Origin: Brachypodium distachyon
Taxonomy: Eukaryota; Streptophyta; Magnoliopsida; Poales; Poaceae
DNA length: 64,000 nucleotides
Assembly: GCF_000005505.3 (NCBI RefSeq)
Contig: NC_016131.3
Span: 9,011,501-9,075,500 of the forward strand
Direction: 5' to 3'
Of the stretch, positions 44,701 through 59,080 are shown one piece after another. Made by a program: the position numbers and the translations under genes. The notes under the pieces are model-generated. The model was not told the origin of the DNA, made no database searches, and saw nothing but the letters and a program-made list of their open reading frames with translations. The first letter of the stretch is position 1. Each line of letters begins with the position of its first letter.

Positions 44701-45601
44701 TAAACATGTCGTAGACCAAATCTGACCAAATGTTGAAATTATCATTGCATTGTACTAGGCATTATTTACTGGCAAGTAATCCTGAGCCACATCCAGGCAT
44801 TCCCTAGAGGCTTAAAAAAACTATAGCCTTGTTGATCAATCGAGAGCGAATCTTTAATTTACTGGACAACAGTGCTTAAACTGATAATAAAGTAAGTACC
44901 ACAAAGATATTATTTGTCAAGAATCTGCAGTGATCATTAATATCAAGTGCATATTCAGGGACCTATTTGCTATAAGCTGGAACACTTAGGGAAAACCCGC
45001 AAAAGCAACCACCTCACGATGGAGACCGCACGTATTATATTCAAAAAGATGCAGAATAAATTGGTATCCACAAAGATTCACGGATGTCTGGCAATAAAGT
45101 ATTTCGAAAAGCTTTTCCCTGGGAAAAGATATCACATTCAGTTCTACGCCATCCACCCATCCCCGAGGGTAGCTTCAATCGCAGTACGCTCGTTTCCACT
45201 CTTGCAAATTGATAGCGTAGGGAGGGAGAAATGCGGCGTGGAGAAAAGATCTCGCGTACCTCGAATTCTCCAAACGCACGGAGCCTCTCGAGAATCTGCT
45301 CCATTGGGGAGCAGAACACCTGGGCATAAATCGAGAAAGCGATCAGAACAAAACATATCCCAGAACTGCGCACCGGAGACGTCGACAACACGAAGCAATT
45401 TTTTCAGAACAGATCAGAGGTGGCAACCACAGAGAGAGACAGCAGGGGAGGTGAAAATCAAGAAGCGCCCGAGCGTTGGAAGATAACGGTGAAACACCAA
45501 AACGAACAAAGAAACCAGGGAGGGGAGGTCCCGACCTTCTTCTCCATGACGCAGACGCCAATGGTGACCCTGTCGGCGCCCTCATTATCATCCACCGCCA
45601 T
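26788..45601 (-). CDS. VIH: Inositol hexakisphosphate / diphosphoinositol-pentakisphosphate kinase-phosphatase (VIH/PPIP5K family)
   Basis: A bifunctional cytosolic enzyme. The N-terminal ATP-grasp kinase makes inositol pyrophosphates (InsP7 to InsP8) and the C-terminal histidine-acid-phosphatase-type domain removes them; in plants this sets phosphate status via SPX proteins. Thirty exons (5' to 3'): 45601-45536, 45319-45260, 44157-44111, 43942-43859, 43149-43086, 41745-41592, 41300-41230, 40723-40619, 40118-40026, 38774-38700, 36699-36614, 36533-36327, 36242-36143, 36059-35989, 35831-35750, 35007-34849, 34024-33982, 33370-33288, 32510-32448, 32335-32261, 31696-31571, 30560-30328, 30211-30167, 29871-29805, 29077-29006, 28891-28647, 28563-28506, 28424-28257, 27223-27149, 27045-26788. 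All have GT-AG borders; the total is 3135 bp (1044 aa plus stop). Motifs: IGVCVMEKK at residues 14-22, EKPANG, GTDVK (213-217), DVNGW, then [10 protein letters not shown] (R370, H371), with the His codon split by intron 12. It ends [13 protein letters not shown]. There are no internal stops, so it is probably functional. Confidence 0.95.
27807..28066. mobile_element. Stowaway-like MITE in VIH intron 28
   Basis: A 260-bp TA-flanked element with ends CTCCCTCCGTTCCAAAATGT and ACATTTTGAAACAGAGGGAG. The internal half-sites (AACATCTACGGTGTCAAA / TTTGACACCGTACATGTTGA) are inverted. A truncated relative is visible at about 61950-62090. Confidence 0.85.
30834..31043. mobile_element. Stowaway-like MITE in VIH intron 21
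   Basis: A 210-bp TA-flanked element with ends CTCCCTCCATTCCACAAAAC and GTTTTGTGGAACGGAGGGAG. Confidence 0.85.
31158..31198. repeat. Strong inverted repeat (hairpin) in VIH intron 21
   Basis: CCAAAGGTCACTAGTT and AACTAGTGACCTTTGG are perfect 16-bp inverse copies separated by 3 bp (GAA), with partial pairing beyond (ATGACA / TGTCA). This could fold stably in the pre-mRNA. Confidence 0.75.
31288..31415. mobile_element. Stowaway-like MITE in VIH intron 21
   Basis: A 128-bp TA-flanked element of the same family as 285-412 (CTTCCTCCGTCCAACAAAAG ... CTTTTGTTGGACAGAGGGAG). Confidence 0.87.
33590..33681. mobile_element. Short Stowaway-like MITE in VIH intron 17
   Basis: TA-flanked, starts CTCCCTCCGTTGAATTAAAA. 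It contains two tandem GAA(C/T)GGAGGGAG ends (near 33642 and 33670), suggesting a partial internal duplication. Confidence 0.7.
35095..35312. mobile_element. Stowaway-like MITE in VIH intron 15
   Basis: A 218-bp TA-flanked palindrome. Ends CTCCCTTCGTCCCATAATAT and ATATTATGGGACGGAGGGAG; inner arms GAGGCACGCACG and CGTGCGTGCCTC are also inverted. Confidence 0.88.
37025..37545. mobile_element. Degenerate MULE-like element in VIH intron 10
   Basis: The two ends (about 37025-37130 and 37410-37545) are diverged inverse copies, both in the 'CACTT..CCCCTGAA..' style common in grass MULE ends (left CTCAACCCCTGAAATCTAGC; right, read inversely, CCCCTAAACTCTGGCAAAAG). The centre (37190-37400) is GC-richer than the intron and may be captured sequence. 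I could not fix a target duplication. Confidence 0.45.
37720..38115. mobile_element. Possible MITE rich in GGAATGGAATGG repeats in VIH intron 10
   Basis: Has GTTTGGTTG(A/T)GG(A)GATGGAATG-type repeats on the left and the inverse TCCATTCC...CAACCAAAAC on the right. The pattern resembles a non-autonomous DNA transposon with subterminal repeats, but the exact ends are unclear. Confidence 0.4.
38170..38480. mobile_element. Foldback/MULE-like element with perfect inner hairpin in VIH intron 10
   Basis: The inner arms CCTGGCTGTTTCTCGGTGG (38271-38289) and CCACCGAGAAACAGCCAGG (38338-38356) are exact inverse copies. The outer arms are weaker: AACCGGGCATTAAAA...AAACTTTGAAGACCAGGCAT against the inverse of ATGCCTCATTTTCAAAGTTC...TTTTTATGACCGGTTT. 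The loop includes GGCCACGTGGC. A G12 run is at about 38369-38380. Confidence 0.6.
40366..40441. mobile_element. Short MITE-like palindrome in VIH intron 8
   Basis: CCTCTGTTTCAAAATGTAAG and CTTATATTTTGAAACAGAGG are inverted ends of a 75-bp unit, a degraded Stowaway-type element. Confidence 0.6.
42070..42790 (-). mobile_element. LINE (L1-type) 3' fragment in VIH intron 5
   Basis: The minus strand encodes a C-terminal fragment resembling the zinc-binding region after plant LINE reverse transcriptase: a C..-type [15 protein letters not shown] stretch, then VWYSVLAMF and [10 protein letters not shown]. It is broken by a stop, then ends in a short 3' UTR with TGACACGCACTTAGGTGTGT and an A-rich end (AAGAAAAAAATG). 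It is 5'-truncated, as expected for LINE insertions, and has the same orientation as the host gene. Confidence 0.7.
43588..43614. repeat. TAAG microsatellite in VIH intron 4
   Basis: Six to seven tandem AAGT/TAAG units. Confidence 0.9.
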
Positions 45602-46814
45602 TGCTTCCTCCTCTTTCCCGATCTGTCCACGAGGCGTGAACGCGGATCCGGAGGGCTCCGCGAGGTTCGAGGACGGGAGTAGACGTCCTGCACCCGCGAG
45701 ATTTGAAGTTATCCCGGCCTTGTTCGGGACGGAGAGCCTTCTCGTGCTCTTCGGCGGCGGGCGAAACTCGTCGCAGGTGGTGGCGGCTTCGAGTTGAAAG
45801 GCAAGAAGAGGGGGGCCGGCTCTTTGCCTATCGGTTGCACAACGGGGGTGTGGTGCCTAGTTGTGAATTGCGAATTTGCGGTGCTGGTCAGTGGTCAGTG
45901 GTCACCCTGTTATGTTATGCCCACAAAAAAAAGCAGATTTTTCTGTTTCGGCCCAAGTGAAATACTATTTACATCTTATCGTTAAAACTGAATAAGATGG
46001 TTACAAAATACAGTGACACGTCATCGTATTTGTTTCTTAACCTTACGCTCTACTCGTGTACACGATCTAAAATCTGTGATGTCAAGTTTTACAAATGCAA
46101 CAAATTAAACAAAAGAGAAGATTTATTTTGGAGAGACTCGTGTACACGGGATTATTTAGGATAGTTGAAACAAAAGGAGTCAAGTGAAGAAGAAGTGGGA
46201 TCAGGGATCATTGTTGTACTCACTGTTGTACTGAATCGCTCCGAGGGATTAGAGAAGTTAACTAACATTTATTTGCTTTGCTTTGCTATATGAGCTAATG
46301 TCCTAGTGGGCTATAGTTGGGTACATGCCAAATACTTGAAAGGGGAATAAGTTAAATTTTCCAAAATAAAAAAGGAAATAACTTGACTTTTGGTCTTATA
46401 ACTATTCTTGAAATCTAAATTTGGTTCCTCAACTAGTCATTGAATTAGGCATAACTTTGATGAATGCGCTGACCATTTTGCACACGGCCTAAGAAGCATG
46501 TACTCAAAATAATGTTCTGAAATTTTGAAGATCTTTAAAACTTGGCTAACCCAAAGAAACGAAAGAGAAAAAATCAGATCTAAAAATATGTACATCTCAA
46601 AATTTAGGAAATGAATTTCATATAAAATTTATAAATTAAGAAAATTATTAAAACAAAAATGAAAACAAAAATAGAAAATTAGAAGGAACATATGGGGAAA
46701 AATCAAGAACATCCTAGAAGTATACCAAAAGTCTTAGAGTTGGGAACAAAAAAGGTGCATCTAGATCTAGAAAGTTAAAATTAGAGAAGATTGGTTAATT
46801 ATGCTAGTAAGAAA
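45602..46814. other. VIH 5' flank and intergenic region
   Basis: GC-rich up to about 45880 (likely VIH 5' UTR and promoter), then AT-rich with no gene seen. I saw no unambiguous TATA box. Confidence 0.5.
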
Positions 46815-46903
46815 TAGTCTCTCCGATCTAAAATAAGTGTCTCAATTTTAAACTAAGCCTAGTTTAAGTTCGAAACTGCGAAACTTATTTTGGATCGGAG
46901 GTA
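46815..46903. mobile_element. Short Stowaway-like MITE
   Basis: An 89-bp TA-flanked palindrome with ends TCTCTCCGATCTAAAATAAG and CTTATTTTGGATCGGAGG. Related to the MITE duplicated at 2327 and 3249. Confidence 0.72.
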
Positions 46904-48610
46904 ATACTTTTTTTCATGGTACTAATAATAGATCTTACTATACCAGAAAGTGAAATTTGTGTGCTAAAGCAAACCAATTAGACCCGGATTGAGGTATATA
47001 TATTTTTTGTGTGGTACTTAAACCAAAGCTCGTATGTGCCAAGTACATATGAGTTGTGTAAATTGACAAAAATGATTATTACTTTATGAAAGTTCAGCCA
47101 AAAATGATTTAGTACGAAAATTTAACCAAATGTAATCTGTTTGCTAAAAATCCATCTATGATGTTGCACGTGACTAGGTACGTCCCATAGTTGGTGTTGA
47201 AAAAAGATCAAATTTGATTAAAGTTTCGTGCTAGGTCATTTATGGCTGAGCTTTTAGAAACGATTGTTTTTATTGATCTAGGCCACGTGAACCAAAGGTC
47301 AAGCCACATGCGTGCGAACTACTCCCAAAAAGGAAAACTGATCTTTGCTAGCTAAAGCTAAGGCAGGCAGGCAGTCTCACACGGTTTCATTTGACAATTT
47401 CCAACTCGACCTGCTTTTCACTGGTTTAGGGCCAAGTAATTGAAGTAAACCCAACTAGCTAAAGCATTACGTACAAATTGCAACATTCCAGCTTGTTTGT
47501 CTGCACATACGCACCGGATAGAGAGGAAGACAAATCAGATTCTGGTCAGCCTTTTGGTGAGAACTCATCGTCCTTAGCCAACCATTTCCTTACTTTAAGC
47601 CAAGTATGAAATTCTTTGATTGACTAGATTAGTCTGATCAGTCTTATCGATCAAACTTTGTTCCTTAGCCAACCAGCTGCCTACCAAAGAAGCAATTTGC
47701 CTGAATCTCTGGAAAGAAAGAAAAAAAAGGAAAAAGTGAAGTTTAAAAAGAAATAATTGTGGTTAGTTCAGTTTGGCCTTTGAACCACAAAAGTAAGTGA
47801 TAATTTTGCTAACTCCACCGGTTACATCATAGTCTTACACAACATGCTAGAACCAACTCTCGATGGTTGTAGAGTCAATGAGTCATGACTCAACCCGCTA
47901 GAGTTTAAATTCAGCACACGCGGGTGCGTTCTGTAAATTGTGTGCTGTCACACGCCAATACAGGCAGCCAAAATTTAGTGAGATTCGTGAATTTATCTTG
48001 TCTTTGTTGGTTAAAACGTGTGCATATGTTGGTGTACTGCGTATGTAATGGTAAAAGAACATAACAGTGTGCTAGCATATAGTATAGTTTTCGCTCACAA
48101 CTTAAATGAATGTCAAAAAGTTCCAGTGATGTTCTTTTTTGTGTTCTCGGTTTTTTTCAAACAATGGACACCCATCGATTTTCATTAAATAAACCGCTGA
48201 ATTGGCAGTCTTATACATAAAGCCTCTTCTCAATAAATTGTCTTTTGTTAATATGCTATTTTTAAGCATCAGCCAGAGAAAAGAATTAATCTTGAGGGGG
48301 ATCTTCGGACTCTTTGCACCATTTCGCCCATGTTTAATGCAATTTCTTCCGTGTCATCATAGGTATACACTAATTTTCTCTATGCGTCTGTGTCATAAGA
48401 TATCGAAAGCTTATTTCTGGAAATAGCAAACAAAAAAAAATCTGATAGGTCTTGATGGAGTTAAGGGCCTCCTTTAACCGAAACATACTAGAGTGGGCCT
48501 AGAAGAAATCAACACACTTTTATCAAGTGGAGAGCGAATAAAACTTTCTGCCAGTGGCCTGTATCTCGTATACTAATTGCTGCTCACTGTTCTGCATTAT
48601 ATTATAGCAA
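46904..48610. other. AT-rich intergenic region
   Basis: No protein-like ORF, RNA gene or clear transposon end seen. Confidence 0.5.
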
Positions 48611-51240
48611 CTAGCGGGGTGACCCGCGCAGATTGCGCGGTTAGATTTCTGTTCTGTAATAATGTTTTTATAGTTGTTTTAATAGTTTTAATTTGTATAT
48701 GCAAAGATGTATTGTATTTGGAATACTTAAATTTTTTTTGGAATATCCTGTTTGTTATTTTTTTAATCTAACAAAAATATATATACAGATCGTCTGATGA
48801 TAAGACCGAATATTTTGAATGCTTAGATTAGTTTGAATTCATAACTATGCGTATATTATAGATAAGATATACATTGCATGTTTTAGCATTAGAATTTTGT
48901 TGTTAACATTGTGTGCATACGAAAGAGTTATCTTGTACATGTAACATGTGTTTTTGCTGCATTTAACTATCTTTTTTTTTCATATGAAAGAGTTATCTGG
49001 AATTCTTTTATTTTGTTTGAGAAACATGGTACAGACGCTTCACATTAGTATTATATTATACATTATGTAGTCACGACATGTTTTACCAAGGGATTAGGTC
49101 AAGTACCAGCATCCAATACGGTCAGCCCGGCTACGGGTGACACGTATTTTGCATGTATCCCTCGATTTTTTTATATATTTTTAGAAAATATTTAATTTTC
49201 CTATAGGACTCGATAGAGTTTTCCGATTCATTCTTCACCCAGCGTTGACGCATCTGTCTCCGCCTCTTTGATTCTCACCATCATTCGGCGGCTCCAGCCT
49301 TCCGGCCTTCCTTTGTTGTCGGTTGATGCCTTTCATCTATCAGCCTCAGCTCGCCCGTTGCATTCTAAAAAAATTTAGGCATCAACAATAGCACGGAATA
49401 ATTCACCAAGGGGACTTATCGATTCTTCTCATCCGTCACCTTCCTAGTGTTGCACGGGACTGGTCTATTATCCTCATTACTCACCTGCCGCTTTCGCCTC
49501 TGCAATTCCATCGCCGCCGCTTGCCGACCGTCTGACAGCGCTGTCGTCATCTCTTGGCTTCCCCTAGTTGTCTCCTGTCAGCCTTCGGTCGCCTCGTCTT
49601 CTCCTCCGTTTCTCCACTCGCCGACTGCCGAGGCCACCCGACATCTCCAGGCTCCGCACCCTTGCACGTTCGGGAGCAGCTTATCGGCCTGCCCATGCCT
49701 CGCCTTCTCCTCCATTCCTCCGCTCACCAACTGCGGAGGCCACCTGGCATCTCTTCTCCTCCATTCCTCCTCTCACCGACTGCGGAGGCCGCCCGGCATC
49801 TCCCGACTCCGCACCCATGCACATTCAGGAGCAGCTTATCGGCCTGCCCATGCCTCGCCTTCTCCTCCATTCCTCCACTCACCAACTGCGGAGGCCACCC
49901 GGCATCTCTTCTCCTCCATTCCTCCTCTCATCGGCTGCGGAGGCCGCCCGGCATCTCCCGGCTCTGCACCAATGCACATTCAGGAGCAGCTTATCGGCCT
50001 GCCCAAGGAGGGCTAGCTCGGAGCAGCGTTGTGCCATGTGACACGTGGTGATCATTGAGTTTGATTGTACGCACCATGCATCGCGTGCGCGTGAATTGGC
50101 TAGCTAGCTAGCTAGATCTAGCTAGTTTTTTTTATCGATGCATACAACTCTTTATCAAAATTGCACTCGGATGGGATTGAAGCATGACTTATCGCTCCTG
50201 ATGCTCACAGCTGACGGAGATGGGCTCGGCGGCTGCGCCATGTCGCTCCACCTGACTGTCTCCTCCAGTCAGTGCTTAGATCAGTAGTTGCAGGCCCTGA
50301 TCTGCATGTCGTCCTCCCGCACGTCGTCTCCAGCGGGCGCGGCGCAAAGTTGTCCGTGCAGAGGGCGCAGAACACGCGGCGGATGTGGTGGCAGTTTTGG
50401 GTCGTACAATTGGCTAGTCTGGCCTTTTTATTTTGGATCGTGATGCTCTTTGCCTAGGCTGGTTCAGATTGGATTCCAATTTCCTCTTATCCAATTGATT
50501 TATCTAGACCCAATTTCCTCTTAGGCTTCGTTTGGACGTAGATATTCGATGATTTGGCATCGAATTCGGCTGAATACCAAATTACCAATTCATGGACATG
50601 TATATATCTTCATGATTAATTATCACTTCAAAATAATTAGTACTAATAAAAATATTCCTGATTGTCAATTTGTCATGCATAATGTTCAAAGCAACATAAA
50701 ACTTAACAACACCTGCAAATTGAACCATTGGTTGGATTAGAAACCACATAGAACTGACAGAAGAATGGTGGTGGTGCTGCTGCCGTATAGAGGGAGGGAG
50801 AGGTGCAAGGAGGAGAAGATGTGGTGCCTTGGCATCGACGTGGTCCAAAGAAAAGGGAATGGAGGGGCTGCCGGTGGGGAAGGAGATGGGGATGGAGGTG
50901 GGCAGCGTCGCAGGTCGGGATGGAGGCGGCCGGCGGTTGGTGGCGGGATGGAGGCGCTGTGGATGGAGGACGGCGGCGGCGCGGGTTAGAGGCGGAGGGG
51001 ATGGAGGACGGGATGCAGTGGGGATGTAGATGAGTAGCAGGCGTCTGGATGGAGATGGGCGGTGGCTCTCGTCGGAGGGATGGAGGAGGGCAGTGGCAAT
51101 CGCGCTAGCGAGAAAACTCCTGTTAAATTAGTGTCTCCGTGTTGGATACCCATGCGGATCCCAGGCTTTTTTTTTGACCGTGCGATAATTTTCGCAAAAT
51201 CTAGGCCGTAAAATTTCTGCCACTTTAATTAGATATTAGA
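48611..51240 (-). mobile_element. Probable non-autonomous Helitron
   Basis: Read on the minus strand, the element starts A|TCTAATATCTAATTAAAG (T at 51240) and ends CTAG|T (48614-48611). Nine bases before the CTAG is a perfect GC-rich hairpin CCGCGCA-ATC-TGCGCGG. TC at the 5' end, CTRR at the 3' end, a subterminal hairpin and insertion between A and T with no target duplication are the Helitron signature. There is no Rep/helicase gene. The inside holds GC-rich patches (49440-50050, 50200-50460, 50760-51110) that look like captured gene fragments. Confidence 0.68.
49680..50010. repeat. 155-bp tandem repeat inside the Helitron
   Basis: CTTATCGGCCTGCCC recurs at 49680, 49835 and 49990, exactly 155 bp apart. 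The two full units are nearly identical, and the region just upstream (about 49600-49680) is a more diverged partial unit. Each unit itself contains two ~75-bp halves (TTCTCCTCCATTCCTCC...CTGCGGAGGCC). Confidence 0.9.
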
Positions 51241-52876
51241 TAGTATATGTATCGCCTTATTATATCAAAGTCAACTAAGTACTAACCAGAATCTGCTCGC
51301 AAAAAAAAATATTTTTTGAAACCAGAATCAAGAAACAGGTCAAGGCATGTCGTCAAGAACATTAATTGACCAAAGAGTCCCTCTCCGTAGACATAACAAT
51401 ACGTTGCAGTTCACTGTTCATCTGGTCTCACTACACTGCGGATCAAATAGCGCCCGTATATACAACTAGAAGCTAGGCATGTTCATTTTGAACTTGTAAA
51501 CGGAAAGTTGAGAGTGACGAAGCAAGCAGCGAACAAATACCGCTAGTCTACTACGAAGTATAGAAGCCTAGAATGTATGTATACGTATCACTGTCTCTAC
51601 TCCGGCTCGCTCTGACGCAACGATCTTTATCCGCTGAAAGCGAGAACCTGCTTAAAAGAATCGCATGCAGTGTGCGGCGAGCTGGACTCCTGTATTGGCT
51701 CCGGCGATGCGGCGTGCCGCATCATCGGTCAGTCGGCACAAAAGAACGGCGAATATTACATATAGGAGTATAATAAATGAACATGCCCTGCGTCAGGGCG
51801 TTGTTCGTGTGGCCGTGTGGCAGCGAGTAGCGATGACGATCCAGGCAACAAAAGGAGGAGGGGAATTGATGACCGATGATGCATTTCCCCGCGGAGCTTG
51901 TCTGCCCGATCACGACGGATGCCGGTTTCTGATCGAGTTTTATTTTCTTTTGAGGGAACAGATAAGGATAAGCTAGACTGACTTGCCTAGGTTCACTGCA
52001 CTTGTAGACTTGTAGTTGAGCCATGGAGCGATCCAATTCATCCGTGGGACCTGAGTCGTCCGTTCGATCGAGCCGCATCAGGACGGACGATGTGAAAGAA
52101 AGAAGGAAATAGATGGTCTGAAGTCCGAACTCGAAGATGTGGAATCGTCGCATTATCCGTCCGGCCGAGCAGTACAACCGACGACGACAGGAAAGATTGT
52201 CTCACCGTCACATATTGATCGACGCATGTTAACAGCAACACATCCTCTTGCCAACCTTCTTCCTTTTTTTGCGCAAACCGGCCGTCTTGCCAACCGATTG
52301 GTGGTCAGGCAACGGTTATCTTCACTTCGACTCAGTCAGTGGAGGAAAATCTCAGAGACATCACCAGTACTTCTTCGTTTTGCTAAACGTTACTGCTACT
52401 GCAGCGAAAATCCGATCAATTGAAGGCCTCTGTCACAGGAGGAACAAACGTAGTGCTTGGCTATGCGATTGGGTTTCTGGAATGGTTTGTAGCCTACAAC
52501 TGTGCCCGTATCATCGCTGCCCGCTCTCTCTGGACAGTGCCAAAAGAAAGGAGCTAATCGGTGGAATCTTAACCTGTTACTTCACGAATTGTCACGTTCT
52601 GCGTCGAAAGGAACCGGTGCCGGATTCCACAACTGTCTGCCTGGCTAGCTAATGGATAATCATAATGCCCATAAAAGCAGACATGCATGCCGCGCACATG
52701 AACGATGGAATTATTGACTTGTAGGGCCACGAGCAATGTGAAGTAAGCTTAGGAAAGAAGTTAGAGCCAAGTTCAAGAACAGAAAAAAATTGATGTAATG
52801 CTTATAAAGGATGCTTTGATGGGTCTCATCTGATAAATATACACTTTTATGAGACATGAAAGAGAGATTAAGTGAC
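51241..52876. other. Intergenic region
   Basis: No recognised gene. An open stretch at 52248-52652 (+) encodes a Cys/Arg-containing 134-aa product with no known features and is probably chance. Confidence 0.5.
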
Positions 52877-53121
52877 TACTCCCTCCTTTTCACAAAGGTT
52901 GGCGTATTTTGTTTCGTTAAGACAAGTTTTTGATCAATGATTACTTTATTGATATGTAAGTTATATGATATGGAACTATGATCATTAGTAAGAACTTTTA
53001 AAAACGAATATCATTGATATAAATTTCATGTATGAAAAAACACCTATCAATAGAGTTTTCGTTGGTTAAATCATTATCTTAACAAAACAAAATACGTCAA
53101 TCTTATGAAATGAAGGGAGTA
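52877..53121. mobile_element. Stowaway-like MITE
   Basis: A 245-bp TA-flanked unit with ends CTCCCTCCTTTTCACAAAGG and TTATGAAATGAAGGGAG. The inner GTATTTTGTTTCGTTAAGA and TCTTAACAAAACAAAATAC arms are inverted. Confidence 0.8.
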
Positions 53122-53591
53122 GTTGAGACAGCAGAGAGGTTGGCATGGCCCAGCCAAAGATTTTTGGAGCTTGGTGTTTGTACGAGAACCAATGCTACAA
53201 AAAAAATATCTTAGCGGCATGCTCCAAGGGTAAGATTTGGGTCTAAAGTTTTCTTAGCACCAGCTTATTAGCAAGGCTGCATACGGGCACAAAAGTGTGA
53301 TGTTGAGGTACTCCCTCCCTTCTAATGTTAACTAGCACGAATTTAGTATAATATGAAACGGAGCTAGTACCATATTTATATAATTACTGCAAAAATAGTA
53401 TGGCCTATGTTCAGTTGGGCATCTTACCGGGCTGGGTGCCGGGCTCACGAAGGATGTAGCTTGAGGTCCTGAACGTCCATCCGATTCATGAAAAGTGACG
53501 TCTCTTGTACTAAATTAGTACAAATTTTGTATTAAATGGATGGCATTTTTTTATGGATCGAAGGAAGTAACTAAAAACAAAAACTATCACA

Positions 53592-53704
53592 TACTCCCTC
53601 CGTTTCATAATTATTGTCAAAATATTACATGTAGACATTTTTTAGAAATATATACATCTGATTTTTGGCAAATTCGAGACAAGAATTATGAAACGGAGGG
53701 AATA
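53592..53704. mobile_element. Stowaway-like MITE
   Basis: A 113-bp TA-flanked palindrome with ends CTCCCTCCGTTTCATAATTA and AATTATGAAACGGAGGGAA. Confidence 0.85.
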
Positions 53705-54168
53705 GCTTATTTTGACTGTAGCATCATGTCTTCCTGTCAATGCTGGTATGAGCAAAATTAATTATAAAAAATGTGATGAAAAGAAGAAACGTAATAGTAC
53801 TTTGCTAAGAAAAAGTTGTCGCGTCTTTTTTGCAAAGAGATCATCGGTTAGTTATGTGTAGCAAACATCGTTTTATTTCTTTCTTCCATATCAACTTTTA
53901 CATTTTCGGCTTTGCTAAGAAAAAGTTAACATCGTCCTCTTGAATATGCCCTAACAAGTAGAGTTCAACTCGACATACTTTTTATGGTATCTAGACTAGG
54001 CTATCTAATTTATATAATGAATTTCTCCATTGAATCAATTCATATCTCCCGTTAACAAAATACCATCAAACTGTCAAAGGCCACATGTGGTTGATAGACA
54101 CCTTCTTTTTACTTTTCTACGCCACTTGAAGATAAAAAAAAAAGCGTTATACAATGAGCTATCACTTA

Positions 54169-54285
54169 TACTCCCTCCGTTTCATATTAAGTGATTCAAA
54201 TTTGTCCAAATATGAATGTATCTATGTCTAAAAAAGATCTAGATACATGTAATAGAAAGTCATTTAATATGAGACGGAGGGAGTA
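54169..54285. mobile_element. Stowaway-like MITE
   Basis: A 117-bp TA-flanked palindrome with ends CTCCCTCCGTTTCATATTAA and TTAATATGAGACGGAGGGAG. Same family as 63421-63514. Confidence 0.87.
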
Positions 54286-55426
54286 TCACTTAGTGTTATA
54301 TGCAGCGCGGCCGGTCATTTAAAATTGCGAAACGATCGAAATTACAAAGACATTTAAAATTAAGAGGTGATGTCTCATACAACGGAGAAGAGTGCTCTAT
54401 CTTGAGCTAATAGAGTCTCTTGGTTATGACTTATGAGAAGTCTTGCAACTTTTTGTCCTTCATCTCCACATTCAGACGTGATTTTTCTAAGTATAGGCAA
54501 CCTCTTCGTACACTGCACAAAGATGATCAGACGACGTACGAAACGTCCGCGCATAAGGTCAGGTCACGTAGGACATGAAAATAGATTTTTCGTTTGATGA
54601 AACAGAACTCGATGAAACATGATCATTTCACTAACAGGGGCCCCGGCGAGGAAGCTGCACCTGCTCTAGACGGGCTGTGTGTGTGGCTTGTCTGGCCGGA
54701 TCGGCCTGGTTGGGCTAGAGCAAGTTGTGGTCCACTGGATGGTTCGCGAGCAGCGGCGACTGGGCCCGGACGGCCGCACGTTGGCAGGCTAGATTTGGGC
54801 TCGAGCTAACCTAAGGTGTTGGGCTCATAGCGGAGGCTAACGCTGCTGCCACGTCAACTGGGCTCTGTGGGCTGCTTCGCCTGGAGAGGCCTGTCGGGTC
54901 GTGGGCGACGGCATTGAGATTCGTTGCAGTATCCCGGTAGTTTTGGGCCCGGCAAATGGCGAAAGTGCTTCCTTCGTGTTCGTGGCATGAGGTGCTTCAT
55001 GGGGGCGGCGCAGCGTGCACAATTAATTCGGGTCTAGACACTTTGTTTTTCTAGCATAGTCAATCAAATCTGAATAGTATTATTTTTCCTGAAGAGGCAT
55101 CAAATCTGAAATCGAAACAGTTTCTGCAACAAATTGAACCCTTGTGGTAACTTGGATTCCTTTCTACAAATTGAACACCTGTGGTAACTTGTGCAACTAG
55201 TTACATCCATGGGCCAACGCATGTTGAAAGACATTTCCCTTTCAATCTTATACGGAAAATTCAGATGGTCTACAACAAACGTAATATACAAAACAAACTG
55301 AAGAAGCAGAAGACCAGGAAATTCGAGTGATGTATGCTGTATGCATCAAAAACCAAGCATCGCACATTGACCAGTTCTGAATCGGGACCCTGAAGTCTGA
55401 ACATCATAAAACAAGTGCGGCTAGCG
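54286..55426. other. Intergenic region / CDPK 3' UTR
   Basis: 54630-55020 is GC-rich without a recognisable gene. A short direct duplication of the AATTGAAC(A/C)C(C/T)TGTGGTAACTTG type occurs at 55131-55190. The last ~200 bp probably form the CDPK 3' UTR. Confidence 0.45.

Positions 55427-59080
<3,654 letters not shown>

Noticed and set aside
45420..45797. 125-aa plus-strand frame over the VIH first exon
   Set aside because: It is antisense to VIH exon 1 and its 5' UTR, with no protein-like features.
47870..48010. Possible SINE/tRNA-like B-box (GAGTTTAAATTC near 47901)
   Set aside because: The A-box and the 3' tail could not be identified, and no tRNA cloverleaf forms.
52248..52652. 134-aa plus-strand open frame
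   Set aside because: No recognisable motifs, no promoter or splice context, and overlapping frames of similar length; probably chance.
53311..53370. TACTCCCTCCCTTCTAATGT start resembling a Stowaway end
   Set aside because: The opposite end (AATATGAAACGGAGCTAGTA) matches only partly, so the unit cannot be delimited.
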